Positions 40,191 to 49,240 of a stretch of 64,000 nucleotides of DNA are shown here, piece after piece (the first letter of the stretch is position 1; every line of letters begins with the position of its first letter). The translations under genes were made by a program, and so were the position numbers. Under the pieces are notes generated by a model. That model worked only from the letters and a program-made list of their open reading frames with translations. It was not told the origin of the DNA and searched no databases. Source of the stretch: Corallococcus terminator (GTDB lineage: Bacteria > Myxococcota > Myxococcia > Myxococcales > Myxococcaceae); the NCBI RefSeq assembly GCF_003611635.1, contig NZ_RAVZ01000006.1, positions 16,534-80,533 of the forward strand. Reading direction: 5' to 3'.

Positions 40191-40351
40191 GGGCTTGCTT
40201 GGACTCCCGTGAGGACGGCTGCGAACCCCCTGTTTACGGATTCGCCGGGGCGGGCGCCAGACCGGACCTGGAAAGGCCAGCGCACGGCAGGCGGGGCTCC
40301 GAGGCCCGGCCGGTGCGGCAGGAGCCCGGGGGTGTGTCTGCCAGTGAAGCC

Positions 40352-40379
40352 TTGACGCGCCATGTCCCGGCGGTAGGCT
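40352..40379 (+). promoter_or_regulatory. Candidate promoter of the anchored coiled-coil gene
   Basis: TTGACG (40352-40357), a 16-bp spacer and TAGGCT (40374-40379) lie 38 bp before the TTG start. Good -35, moderate -10. It is in the 226-bp region divergent with the acyltransferase gene; nothing else was recognised there. Confidence 0.45.
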
Positions 40380-40416
40380 GCCCCGCTTTTTGCATCCTTC
40401 TGTGGAGGTTGTTCCC

Positions 40417-41496
40417 TTGGTCGTTGCTCTCATCTTGGTATCGATCGGTTTCGCCGTGACGCTCGGCCTGCTCCTCTTCGGAGACAAGGGCGGCGCTTCA
40501 GGCGGTACCGCGAACCGTCCGTCGGTCTCATCGCCCTCGTTCCGTGGGGAGCTGGAGTCGGAGACCAAGGCTCGCGCCAAGGCGGAGTCGGAGGTCCAGC
40601 GCAAGCAGAAGGAACTGGACGAACAGCGCGCGCAGCTCCAGGAGGTCAAGGAGCAGCTCAAGCAGACGAAGCGCAAGCTCTTCGACCAGAAGGAAGGCGA
40701 CAAGGGCGCGCAGGACCTGGTGAAGGCCCGCGCCGAGGTGGAGCGCAACGCCAGCATCCAGCTCGCGCAGACGCGCGAGGAGCTGTCGCACGCCCTGACG
40801 GAGAACGCCAAGCTGCGCGCCGAGGCCGACTCGCGCGGTGGCAACCGCCGCCGTGAAGCCCCCGCCCCCGTGCAGGCCGTGACGTCCACGCCCGCCCCTG
40901 TCGCGGCCGCTCCCGCGTCCACGGACCAGATCGCCGCGCCCGCGAGCGAGCCCGTGGTGAGCGCGGCGGTGTCGGTGCCGTCCACGCCGGTGGCCCCGGC
41001 CGAGCCCGTGCGCCGCTACCGCGAGCTGAACGACGCGGACCGCGAGAAGATGGACCGGCTGGAGACCGCGGCGAACAAGGACCGCGCGCGCGCCGTGGAG
41101 CTGGAGAAGGAGCTGCGCCGCATCAAGGGCCGCACCGATACCCAGGCCCGCATCCTCGCCGTGACGAAGTCCGAGGCCGACCTGGGCAAGGACAAGTACA
41201 AGGCCCTGGAGAAGCGCCTGAACCGCACGCTGTTGGAGCGCGACCTGCTTCGCCGGGCCATCAAGGACCTGGAGAAGAAGACGGGCATGCTCGCCGACCG
41301 CACGGAGCTGACGCCGGACGAGGTCGCCGCCAGCGACCAGCGCAGCGACGAGGTTGCACGCGCCCGCGCCGAAGCGGAGGCCCGCGCCGCCGCCCCGGCC
41401 ACGCCGACCGAGGCCGCTCCCGTGGAGACCGCCGCGCCGGCCGCCTCCACCGAGGGCGAGGCGAAGCCTTCCGAGGCTCCGCCGTCCAACGCCTGA
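40417..41496 (+). CDS. Membrane-anchored coiled-coil protein with Ala/Pro-rich linkers
   Basis: 359 residues from a TTG start eight bases after GGAGG; an upstream TTG at 40390 has no ribosome-binding site. One N-terminal membrane helix (VVALILVSIGFAVTLGLLLFG) is followed by a Lys/Glu/Gln-rich coiled coil (about 45-145), an Ala/Pro/Val-rich flexible stretch (about 150-205), a second coiled coil (about 205-300, RELNDADREKMDRLETA) and an acidic Ala/Pro-rich tail. No enzymatic domain is seen. It could be a structural or scaffolding protein facing the cytoplasm. No family was recognised. A terminator follows. Confidence 0.72.
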   Translation: MVVALILVSIGFAVTLGLLLFGDKGGASGGTANRPSVSSPSFRGELESETKARAKAESEVQRKQKELDEQRAQLQEVKEQLKQTKRKLFDQKEGDKGAQDLVKARAEVERNASIQLAQTREELSHALTENAKLRAEADSRGGNRRREAPAPVQAVTSTPAPVAAAPASTDQIAAPASEPVVSAAVSVPSTPVAPAEPVRRYRELNDADREKMDRLETAANKDRARAVELEKELRRIKGRTDTQARILAVTKSEADLGKDKYKALEKRLNRTLLERDLLRRAIKDLEKKTGMLADRTELTPDEVAASDQRSDEVARARAEAEARAAAPATPTEAAPVETAAPAASTEGEAKPSEAPPSNA

Positions 41497-41520
41497 GTGA
41501 AGTAACGGCTTGAAGCACCG

Positions 41521-41554
41521 AGGCCCCGCTTCCCTTTACCGGGATGCGGGGCCT
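41521..41554 (+). terminator. Probable intrinsic terminator
   Basis: AGGCCCCGC (41521-41529) pairs perfectly with GCGGGGCCT (41546-41554) around a 16-nt loop, followed by the T-rich TTCGTGTTT. It lies between the convergent coiled-coil and lipoprotein genes. The imperfect T-run lowers confidence. Confidence 0.65.
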
Positions 41555-41561
41555 TCGTGTT

Positions 41562-42056
41562 TCAGCGGAACGCATCCACGATGTAGACGCCTGCGCTCGA
41601 GAACTCGAGGATGGCCGTTCCCGGCTTGGAGTCAGGTCGTTTCCGGAGCTGTCCCTTTGACAGCCTGGCCACCGCGCAGAGGGGAATCCTGTCTCCCCCA
41701 TCCGGAGGCTGAGCCTCGTAGTACCGGATGACCACCTGCGGACCGCCCGTCCATACCCGACCGTACAGCCGCGTAGGCCCCCTGAGAGGCCCCAGGTTGG
41801 TATTCAGGACGCTCTCCACGGGCCCATCGTAGAGCGTGATGGGACTCATATCGTCCTGATTGAAGTCGAGTTCTATCTGCGCGCTGTCGCCGACGTTCAA
41901 GCGAAGGAGTCGCATCACGCGCAGCGTGGCGTCCGGGCAGTCCTCGTACTCCGGAGTGCCATCCGCGCGCAGCCCCACACCCCGTCGAGTCGTGGTGCAC
42001 CCCAGCGCCAGTGCCAGCACAAGGATAACGGAGGCCCACGGGCGCGGTGCATTCAT
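41562..42056 (-). CDS. Small lipoprotein paired with the DUF2381 gene
   Basis: 164 residues from ATG 42056. The signal sequence ends in a lipobox-like ALGC (LALALGCTTTRR). The mature part has about 140 residues, likely mostly beta, with several acidic residues and two further cysteines (DCPD, PLCAVA). It lies 11 bp after the DUF2381 gene; AAGGAG spans that gene's stop. Lipoproteins of unknown role often sit beside DUF2381 genes in myxobacteria (general knowledge, not checked). No functional domain was recognised. Confidence 0.7.
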   Translation of the reverse strand: MNAPRPWASVILVLALALGCTTTRRGVGLRADGTPEYEDCPDATLRVMRLLRLNVGDSAQIELDFNQDDMSPITLYDGPVESVLNTNLGPLRGPTRLYGRVWTGGPQVVIRYYEAQPPDGGDRIPLCAVARLSKGQLRKRPDSKPGTAILEFSSAGVYIVDAFR

Positions 42057-42067
42057 GTCAGATGGAC

Positions 42068-42988
42068 TTACTCCTTGAAGAGGCGCCATTCCAGGACGAG
42101 GTAGGCCTGCGACAGACCATCGGCGCGGAACAACTCCAGCGCCAGTTGTTCCAAGCCTTGAGGTGATTGGAAGACGCTGTCGTCCGCGACGACGGCGATA
42201 CGGCCCGTGGCACCTGGAGCAATTTCATCCTGCTTCATGCGCAAGGCAAACGGGCGAGACTCCCCACTCGAAACCGTAGACAGCCGAGCTTCCTTCAGGC
42301 TCCAGGGATTTTTTGCATCGTGGTTGGTGACAGAGAACAGCACCGCAACCTTCGGAACTGTTGTGCTCGTGAGAACCTCGACCACGATATTCGCGCCCTC
42401 TTCCTTGAGGGCCCAGCGCCGTCGATTCGTGAAAGGGGTCTGCGTGATGTCTCCGTTGACCACGAGCGCGGCGAGCGCATGGTCCGAAGAGCGTTCCTCC
42501 TGGCGCAGGCGCGCGATCTCCTCTCCCAGCACACGCTGCTGTTTGAGCGAATCCATCAGCGTCGAGTACATGGCCTCGTAGCGCTGACGGTCCTCGAACA
42601 CGTTCACCTGTTGGTCCAGTTCGGCCCGCCGGCCCTGTCCAGGAGCCTTCAGGAGGAGCGGGATCTCCCTTCCGTTCGTGAGCGTCACGAGCAGGGGCAC
42701 TCCTTCGTCCTCCGCCAGGTCCCTGATCGGTTCCACGACCACCTTGCGGCCACCCACCAGTAGCGGCTCGAAACGGCCCTCCCAGGCCAGCATGCGGGTC
42801 TTCGAAGCATCCACAGGCGCCTCGAAGCGCAGGACGGTGGCGACCGCGCCCTTCACGTAGACGCTCGGCGTGAAGTCCTCGGGGTGCTCCGACAACAGCA
42901 CCGTGCGGACCGCGGGCTCCCGCGCTTCCACCGCCGCGCTCAAGAGGAGCACGGCCAGGGCAAACCGGGCAGGTAGGCAGGTCACCAT
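42068..42988 (-). CDS. DUF2381 family exported protein (Myxococcus paralogous family)
   Basis: 306 residues with an N-terminal signal peptide (MVTCLPARFALAVLLLSAAVEA). The first part (VRTVLLSEHPEDFTPSVYVKGAVATVLRFEAP) and the middle Gln/Arg-rich helix followed by beta-rich sequence match the DUF2381/TIGR02268 family, known almost only from myxobacteria and often adjacent to Ser/Thr kinase genes. No kinase gene is adjacent here. Base composition and codon use are visibly less GC-biased than in neighbours, with several AT-rich runs. The function of the family is unknown. Confidence 0.8.
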   Translation of the reverse strand: MVTCLPARFALAVLLLSAAVEAREPAVRTVLLSEHPEDFTPSVYVKGAVATVLRFEAPVDASKTRMLAWEGRFEPLLVGGRKVVVEPIRDLAEDEGVPLLVTLTNGREIPLLLKAPGQGRRAELDQQVNVFEDRQRYEAMYSTLMDSLKQQRVLGEEIARLRQEERSSDHALAALVVNGDITQTPFTNRRRWALKEEGANIVVEVLTSTTVPKVAVLFSVTNHDAKNPWSLKEARLSTVSSGESRPFALRMKQDEIAPGATGRIAVVADDSVFQSPQGLEQLALELFRADGLSQAYLVLEWRLFKE

Positions 42989-43028
42989 AGGACCTGGACG
43001 CTAACAGTCCGCCTGGAGCGTGCCCACT

Positions 43029-44543
43029 TCAGTCGCGCGGCGGCGGCATCAGCACCAGGGCCTCGATGGGCGCCCGGGGTTCGCCGCTGGTGTCGTCCAC
43101 GCCGCCCACCACCAGCACCGATCCATCCGCGAGCGCCGTGCACGAAAGCCCCGCGCGCGGCTGCGGCAACAGCGGCAGACCCAGCACGCTGGGTTGGGCG
43201 TCCTTCGCCGGAATGATCAGCTCCGCCCAGGCGGTGGCGCGCGGCGTACCGGATTCGGTCCCCTGCCCGCCCAGCACCACCACCCGCCCATCCGGAAGCG
43301 ACACCGCGCACGCATGGCTCCGGGGCAACAGCGCCGGTCCCGCGCTCACCCGGAGCGCACTCTCCAACACCTCGGAGGAGCCCACGGCGCGCGCTCCTTT
43401 CACCGGATCCACGCCGTCGAAGCCGCCGATCAACAGCGGGAGGGGGCCGTCTTCTGCCCGACCGAGCATCGCCACGGAAGCGCCCACCCTGGGAACCTGG
43501 AGCCGTGGTGGCACCGGCAACAACCACACGAACGTGTCTCCGTCGAACACGGAGGACAGGACGTCCGCCTCGGGCCTCACCTCATCCGAGCCTCCCGCGA
43601 CCAGAATCGTACGGCCGCCCTCCAGCACCGCCAGCGTCGCGTCCACGCGGCGCAATTCACCCATCCCGTCGAAGAAGCGCCCGGAGGACGCATCGAAGCC
43701 CTCTAGCGCGAACACCCCACTCCCATCCGCCGCACGCCCACCCGCCAGCAGCACATGCCCTTCCGCATCCACCGCGGCCGCGTGCTGGTAGCGCGCGAAC
43801 TTCGGCGCCAATGCGGTCGCCTCGCCCGCCGCCACGTCCACGACGCGGGCCGTGCGCTGCATCGACAGCAGGTCCAGCGCCTCCGCCCCCCCCACGAGCA
43901 GCACCTTGCCGTCCGGCAGCAGCGACGCCGTGTGGAAGGCCCGTGCACCCACGTCCGGCCCGGGGCTGAACATTCCCTCCCTCGGGTCGAACACCTCCGT
44001 CGTCCCCGACACCAGCCGCGCTCCATCCCTCTCGGGCGCATAGCCTCCGGCGAGCAGCACCCGTCCGTCCTGCAACAGCGTCGCCGTGTGCCCCGCCCTC
44101 GCCTCGCGCGGCACCGCGCACGTGTCGGGACTCACGGCCTGATTCGCCGGCGCGAACTCCCCCAACCTGCGCAGGAACACCCGCACCGACGTCGCCTGCC
44201 CCTCCGCGACGTCGAAGGGCGGCGTCCTGCCCAGCGACCGCAACTGGCCGCCCCGGTCCGGAGCCCCCGCGTACGCCCGCACCTCCAGCACCCGCGCGCT
44301 GCCTGGCGGAATCGCCGGGACATCCTCCGCCGTCCACCGCACCGTGGACACCCGCTCCCGGGGCGCATCCATCCCCGGCCCGCTGACGCGGAAGCGCAGG
44401 TGCGTCACCCCTTCCAGTGGCGGAATGCCGGCACAGGAGGCCGTGACGAGGTGCAAGGAGGCGGTGACCTCCTTCGCGCCACAGCCGGCGGACAGGGCCA
44501 GCAGGGCGGCCAGGAGCATGGAGCGGACAGGGCGCGGAGACAT
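43029..44543 (-). CDS. Kelch-like repeat lipoprotein
   Basis: 504 residues. The signal peptide ends in the lipobox LSAGC (residues about 19-23). A first domain of about 110 residues is followed by six or so kelch-type blades of the form HTATLLQDGRVLLAGG, HTASLLPDGKVLLVGG, HAAAVDAEGHVLLAGG and HACAVSLPDGRVVVLGG, spaced by 50-60 residues. A beta-propeller exposed at the cell surface or in the periplasm is expected. Such propellers are frequent in myxobacterial lipoproteins and usually bind proteins or sugars; the ligand is unknown. It is divergent from the histidine kinase gene; the 135 bp between hold no evident promoter. Confidence 0.84.
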   Translation of the reverse strand: MSPRPVRSMLLAALLALSAGCGAKEVTASLHLVTASCAGIPPLEGVTHLRFRVSGPGMDAPRERVSTVRWTAEDVPAIPPGSARVLEVRAYAGAPDRGGQLRSLGRTPPFDVAEGQATSVRVFLRRLGEFAPANQAVSPDTCAVPREARAGHTATLLQDGRVLLAGGYAPERDGARLVSGTTEVFDPREGMFSPGPDVGARAFHTASLLPDGKVLLVGGAEALDLLSMQRTARVVDVAAGEATALAPKFARYQHAAAVDAEGHVLLAGGRAADGSGVFALEGFDASSGRFFDGMGELRRVDATLAVLEGGRTILVAGGSDEVRPEADVLSSVFDGDTFVWLLPVPPRLQVPRVGASVAMLGRAEDGPLPLLIGGFDGVDPVKGARAVGSSEVLESALRVSAGPALLPRSHACAVSLPDGRVVVLGGQGTESGTPRATAWAELIIPAKDAQPSVLGLPLLPQPRAGLSCTALADGSVLVVGGVDDTSGEPRAPIEALVLMPPPRD

Positions 44544-44678
44544 GCGGCGGACGCTACCAGCCCGCTTCCGGCCTCGAAGGACGAAGTCTGGACGCCCGGC
44601 GAGGGCGGAAGCAGGCGGGCCGGCGGGGATTGCGCTGTAATGCGCCCGCCCCAGGACGTATGTCCTGTCCCCTCCCGA

Positions 44679-46220
44679 ATGAAGCTCTCGCTCGCCACCC
44701 GCATCTTCCTGGGCTACGCGCTGGTGCTCCTGACGTTCGGGACGGTGTCCCTGTTCAGCGTGGCGGAGCTGCACCGCAACCGGCTGGAGATCCGCCTCGT
44801 CAGCCAGGGCTACCTCCAGCTGTCCCAGGACGCCGCCGCGCTGGAGACCTTCCAGACCAGCCAGGAGAAGGACACCGAGCGCGTGCTGGAGCAGAACAGC
44901 GTGGAGACGCGCCGCGCGCTCATCCGGCTCGCGAGCCTCTACTACTCGCCCCAGATGGCCCAGCGCCTGGAGGCCGCCCGCGCCAAGGCCCGCGAGGTGC
45001 TCACCTTCGCCCCCGAGGGGGAGGTCCCCTTCGTCATGGAGCTGGACTCCCGCTTCGGCGAGCTGTCGAAGAACTCCCAGGCCTACGGCCACGCGGTGGA
45101 GGCCGTGTTCGCCGCGCTCGCGTCCGAATCCCCCAGCGGCGACGAGGTGGCGCGCGCCACCTCCGAGCTGCGCCAGTTGGAAGCCGCCATCGGCCGCGAG
45201 CTGCGCGTGCTGCGCGCCACGCTGGGCAACCGCATCCGAGAGCGCGTGGACGGCGCCGAAGAGCGCGAGCGCCGCACCGGCCTCACCATCATCGCGCTGT
45301 CCATCATGGCCATTGGCGTGGGCGTGGGCGTCACCGCGTGGTCCGCCCGCACGCTGCGCCCGGTGCGCACCCTCATCGAGGGCGTGTCGCGCATTGGCAA
45401 GGGTGACTACTCCGCCCAGTTGGGCGTGCGCGGCGACGACGAGGTGGCGCTGCTCGCGCGCGAGTTCGACCAGATGGCCCGCTCGCTCCAGGCCCGCGAA
45501 GCGCAGCTCAAGTCCCAGGCCGAAGCGCTGATGCGCGCCGAACAGCTTGCCGCCGTGGGCCGCATCTCCGCGCAGATCGTCCACGAGGTGCGAAACCCGC
45601 TGTCCTCCATCGGCCTCAACGTGGAGCTGCTCCAGGACGCGGTGGCCACCGCCCGGTTCGACTCCACCGACACCGCCGTGGAGGCGCGCGAGCTGCTCTC
45701 CGCCGTCACCTCCGAGGTGGACCGCCTCACCGACGTCACCGAACAGTACCTGCGCATGGCCCGCCCCGCCCGACCGGACCTGGAGCCGGAGGACATCATT
45801 GCGGTGCTGGACGGGGTGCTCGACTTCACCCGCGAGGAGCTGGTGCGCGCGGGCGTGGAGGTGGTGCGCGACTTCGCCCCCGGCACGCCCCGGGTGCTCG
45901 CGGACCAGGGGCAGTTGCGCCAGGTGTTCTTGAACCTCCTGCGCAACAGCCGCGAAGCCATGCCCTCCGGAGGCCGGCTCACCGTGGCCACCCTGCCCTT
46001 CGAGGGCGACGTGGAGGTGTCCGTGCGCGACACCGGCAACGGCATGACCGAGGAGGTCCGCCGCCACCTCTTCGAGCCGTTTTTCACCACGAAGGAGGGG
46101 GGCACCGGCCTGGGGCTGGCGGTGAGCCAACAAATCCTCCAGGCCCACGGGGGCTCGCTCTCCTGCCAGAGTATTCCCGGCCAGGGGACGACCTTCGTGT
46201 TAAGGCTTCCCTGCGCATGA
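44679..46220 (+). CDS. Membrane sensor histidine kinase
   Basis: 513 residues. Membrane helices at about residues 9-29 and 207-228 flank a periplasmic, mostly helical sensor region of about 175 residues. A HAMP domain follows (TLRPVRTLIEGVSRIGKGDY). The HisKA domain has the phosphorylated His302 in VHEVRNPLSSIGL. The ATPase domain has the N box (LRNSREAM), DTGNGM and FEPFFTTKEGGTGLGLAVSQQI. It resembles NtrB/AtoS-like kinases. No response regulator is adjacent, so it is an orphan kinase here. The stop overlaps the M16 peptidase start (ATGA), implying co-translation. Confidence 0.93.
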   Translation: MKLSLATRIFLGYALVLLTFGTVSLFSVAELHRNRLEIRLVSQGYLQLSQDAAALETFQTSQEKDTERVLEQNSVETRRALIRLASLYYSPQMAQRLEAARAKAREVLTFAPEGEVPFVMELDSRFGELSKNSQAYGHAVEAVFAALASESPSGDEVARATSELRQLEAAIGRELRVLRATLGNRIRERVDGAEERERRTGLTIIALSIMAIGVGVGVTAWSARTLRPVRTLIEGVSRIGKGDYSAQLGVRGDDEVALLAREFDQMARSLQAREAQLKSQAEALMRAEQLAAVGRISAQIVHEVRNPLSSIGLNVELLQDAVATARFDSTDTAVEARELLSAVTSEVDRLTDVTEQYLRMARPARPDLEPEDIIAVLDGVLDFTREELVRAGVEVVRDFAPGTPRVLADQGQLRQVFLNLLRNSREAMPSGGRLTVATLPFEGDVEVSVRDTGNGMTEEVRRHLFEPFFTTKEGGTGLGLAVSQQILQAHGGSLSCQSIPGQGTTFVLRLPCA

Positions 46221-47527
46221 GCTTTAAACCGTTCCGGGACGTGCTGCCCTCCGGGCTGCGCGTCGTCACCGTCGAGACGCCGCACCTGCACACCGCCCTG
46301 CTGGCCGTCTACGTGCGGACTGGCAGCCGTCACGAGACGCCCGGGAACAACGGCGTCAGCCACTTCCTGGAGCACCTGTTCTTCCGGGGCAGCGAGGGCT
46401 GGCCGGACACCGTGAAGATGAACGCCGCCGTGGAGGAAGTCGGCGGCAACCTCAACGGCGCCACCACCCGCGACCACGGCTACTACTACACGCCGCTGCA
46501 CCCGTCGCACCTGCGCGTGGGCATGGACGTCATCGGGGACATGCTCACCCGCCCCCGCCTCACCGACATGGAGGTCGAGCGGCAGATCATCCTGGAGGAG
46601 ATGCTCGACGAGGTGGACGAAAAGGGCCGCGATATCGACCTGGACAACCTGTCCAAGCGGCTGCTGTTCCCGGACCACCCGCTGTCCTTGAAGATCGCCG
46701 GCACCAGCGACTCCGTGAAGGCCCTCACCCACGACCAGGTGCGCGAACACTTCCTGCGCCACTACGTGGCCGGCAACCTGGTCGTCACCGCCGCGGGCCG
46801 CGTGCGCCACTCGGAGGTCATGGCGCTGGCCGAGCGCGCCTTCGCCCACCTGCCCCGGGGCGAGGCCTCCACCGAAGCGCCGCCGCCCCTCATCGGGCCC
46901 GGGCCGCACTTCCACTTCGTCACGCACGATGAGTCGCAGACGGAGTTCAAGCTCACCTTCCGCGTCGTGCCGGAGCAGCACGAGGACTACCCCGCGCTGC
47001 AGATCCTCCGGCGCCTGCTGGACGATGGCCTGTCGTCGCGGCTGCCGTTCGAAATCGTGGAGAAGCGCGGGCTGGCGTACTCGGTGAGCGCCGGGCTGGA
47101 CACGTACCACGACACCGGCCTGTTCGAGATCGAGGCGGCCAGCGCGCCGGAGAAGGCCTCGCAGGTGGTGGCCGAGTCGCTGCGCGTGCTCGGCGCGCTG
47201 TGCGACGAGGAAGTGGGCGCGGAGGAATTGAACCGCGCCAAGCGCCGCCACCGCATGCTGCTGGAGTTCTCCCAGGACTCACCGGGCGAATTGGCCGGGT
47301 GGTTCGGCGGCACGGAGCTGTTCCGCACGCCAGAGACCTTCAGCCACCGCGCGGACCTGGTGGACCGCCAGACGGCCGCGCAGGTGCGCGACGCGGCCCG
47401 GCGCTACTTCACCCGCGAGAACCTGCTGGTGGTCGCCGTGGGGCAGAAGAAGGGTCAGAAGGCGCTGGAGAAGGTGGTCGCGGAAGCCGCGCTGCCTTCG
47501 TCCGTCAGCGCCGTCCCCCGCGGATGA
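46217..47527 (+). CDS. M16 family zinc peptidase (processing-peptidase-like)
   Basis: 436 residues. The inverted zinc motif HFLEH is at residues 49-53, with the third ligand Glu about 75 residues further (LEEMLDEVDE). The C-terminal half has the second, inactive M16 domain, including GLAYSVSAGLDTY typical of the R/Y pair region. No signal peptide is seen, so it is probably cytoplasmic. The size suits the YmxG/PqqL-type group. It is translationally coupled to the histidine kinase and overlaps the convergent TPR gene by 23 bp. Confidence 0.93.
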   Translation: MSFKPFRDVLPSGLRVVTVETPHLHTALLAVYVRTGSRHETPGNNGVSHFLEHLFFRGSEGWPDTVKMNAAVEEVGGNLNGATTRDHGYYYTPLHPSHLRVGMDVIGDMLTRPRLTDMEVERQIILEEMLDEVDEKGRDIDLDNLSKRLLFPDHPLSLKIAGTSDSVKALTHDQVREHFLRHYVAGNLVVTAAGRVRHSEVMALAERAFAHLPRGEASTEAPPPLIGPGPHFHFVTHDESQTEFKLTFRVVPEQHEDYPALQILRRLLDDGLSSRLPFEIVEKRGLAYSVSAGLDTYHDTGLFEIEAASAPEKASQVVAESLRVLGALCDEEVGAEELNRAKRRHRMLLEFSQDSPGELAGWFGGTELFRTPETFSHRADLVDRQTAAQVRDAARRYFTRENLLVVAVGQKKGQKALEKVVAEAALPSSVSAVPRG

Positions 47528-48833
47528 TGATGGGGCCCGACGAGGCCCCCCTCTTTCGCGGGGTGGCCTTCTCGATGGCCTTGCGGATGCGCAGGTACTC
47601 GGGGTTCTGCGGCTCGCGCTGCAGGGCTTCATCGATGAGCTTCTTGCCGCGCGGAAGCTGCGTCTCGATCTGCGCGTAGATGCCCGCGAGCGCGGCCTTC
47701 TCCTCCACCGACGCCTCGCCCAGCCCCAGCAGTCGCTCCAGCGTGGCCTGGGCCTCCAGCTTCTTGCCGGCCTTCAGGTACAGCCGCCAGATGCGCGAGA
47801 GCGCGGGACCGAAGGCGGGCTCCGTCTTGAGGGCGAAGCGGTAGCTGTCCTCGGCGGCGCGCACATCCTCCTGGTCCTCCTGCACCCGGCCGCGCACGTA
47901 CAGCCCTCGGGCCAGCCGGGGACGCAGTTGCAGCGCCCGGTCCACGAACTGCTGCGCGTCCGTCAGGCGGCCCTGGGCCCGGATGATGTCCGCCAGCCAC
48001 GCGAGCGCTTCGGCGTTGTCCGCGTCGTCCTCCAGCAGCAGCTTGAGGGCGGCCTCGGCCTCCGCCGGGCGGCCCAGCGCCATCAGCACGCGGGCCTTCA
48101 TGGCCACGACGTCCGTGGTCGCCGCGTCCTCCGGCGGCACGGACTGGAGGTCGGCCTCCGCCAGGTCGGAGAAGCCGCTCATCAGGAAGTAGCGCGCACG
48201 CAGCAGGCGCGCCGCCGTGAAGCTGGGCGAGTGCTGGAGCACGCGGTCCATCAGGTTCGCCGCGAGCAGCTCCTCGCCCTTCATGAGGAGGATCTCCGCC
48301 TCCACCGTCTTCGTCGCGGCGTCGTCCGGGTTCTCCCGGAGGGTGCGCTCCAGGGTGGTGAAGGCGTCCTCGGCGTGCCCCTGCCGGGCCTGGAGACGCG
48401 CCAGGGTCAGGATGTCGCCGGGCGTCAGCTTGCCCTCGTCCCGCAGGGCCACGAGCGTGGAGATGGCCAGGGAGGCCTGCCCCTCCCGCAGGTACAGGTC
48501 CGACAGTTGCTTCTGGATGACGGGATCGCTGCCAGGCAACAGGCCTTCCGCCTGCTTGAGCGTCAGGATGGAGGCGCCCGAGTTGCCGCTCAGCCGGTGG
48601 GCCTCCGCCAGGAGCAGCAGCGGCTCCACGCTCTCCGGGGCCGAATTGGAGGCCTTCTGGAGCGCGGCGATGGCGCGGCCGTAGTTGCCCTTGGTGAGCG
48701 CCTCGCGGCCTTCGGACAGGGAGGACTGGACCTGGGTGGCCTGCGTCTGGGCGGCTGCCGTCTCCGGGTCCTTGCAGGCAAGCGGAAGGAGCAGGACGAG
48801 CGTCCAGGGCCGGGGGAAAAATCGCGGAGGCAT
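47505..48833 (-). CDS. Tetratricopeptide-repeat lipoprotein
   Basis: 442 residues from ATG 48833 (a GTG one codon upstream is also possible). The signal peptide ends in LLPLAC, a plausible lipobox. The rest is a chain of about ten TPR-like helix pairs, for example GREALTKGNYGRAIAALQKA, AEAHRLSGNSGASILTLKQA and KARVLMALGRPAEAEAALKLL. TPR lipoproteins commonly scaffold outer-membrane or envelope assemblies such as secretion and motility complexes; the partner is unknown. Its 3' end lies within the M16 gene, and its start is only 40 bp from the divergent small gene. Confidence 0.85.
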   Translation of the reverse strand: MPPRFFPRPWTLVLLLPLACKDPETAAAQTQATQVQSSLSEGREALTKGNYGRAIAALQKASNSAPESVEPLLLLAEAHRLSGNSGASILTLKQAEGLLPGSDPVIQKQLSDLYLREGQASLAISTLVALRDEGKLTPGDILTLARLQARQGHAEDAFTTLERTLRENPDDAATKTVEAEILLMKGEELLAANLMDRVLQHSPSFTAARLLRARYFLMSGFSDLAEADLQSVPPEDAATTDVVAMKARVLMALGRPAEAEAALKLLLEDDADNAEALAWLADIIRAQGRLTDAQQFVDRALQLRPRLARGLYVRGRVQEDQEDVRAAEDSYRFALKTEPAFGPALSRIWRLYLKAGKKLEAQATLERLLGLGEASVEEKAALAGIYAQIETQLPRGKKLIDEALQREPQNPEYLRIRKAIEKATPRKRGASSGPIIIRGGRR

Positions 48834-48873
48834 CACTGAGCGACAGGGTAGCGGATGTTATCCTCCTCCGTCG

Positions 48874-49218
48874 ATGGACCCCTTCGTGCGCCGCCTCATC
48901 GAGAGGCTTCATGACCCCGGCCGTCCGCTGTCGCGAAACCGGCACTTCCACACGTTCGACACCCCCGAGGGTCGCACGGCGCTGAAGGTGTTCCGGCGGC
49001 TGCGCAGCCTCCAGCAGGACATCCTCGCCTGTCAGGCGGAAGGCCGCCGGGCCCGCATCTTCCGGCACGTCAATCCGGCCGGAGAGCACCGCATCGAGAT
49101 CTGGATGGAGCGCGTGGCGGGCCGCCGCGTGTCGATGATCCAGCCCGCGGAGTACGAGCTGCTCCTGCGGCTTCCGGGCATCCGCGACGCCCTCGAAGTG
49201 CGCGAGGAAGCCGCCTGA
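48874..49218 (+). CDS. Small conserved-looking hypothetical protein
   Basis: 114 residues, Arg-rich and hydrophilic, with no signal peptide or membrane segment. Recognisable stretches such as RNRHFHTFDTPEGRTALKVFRRLRSLQQDI suggest a compact alpha/beta fold with charged helices. No family was recognised. Codon use matches the neighbours, so it is likely a real gene. Only 40 bp separates it from the divergent TPR lipoprotein, so promoters must overlap. Confidence 0.62.
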   Translation: MDPFVRRLIERLHDPGRPLSRNRHFHTFDTPEGRTALKVFRRLRSLQQDILACQAEGRRARIFRHVNPAGEHRIEIWMERVAGRRVSMIQPAEYELLLRLPGIRDALEVREEAA

Positions 49219-49240
49219 GCTGACGGCGGTCCGGCGCTTT

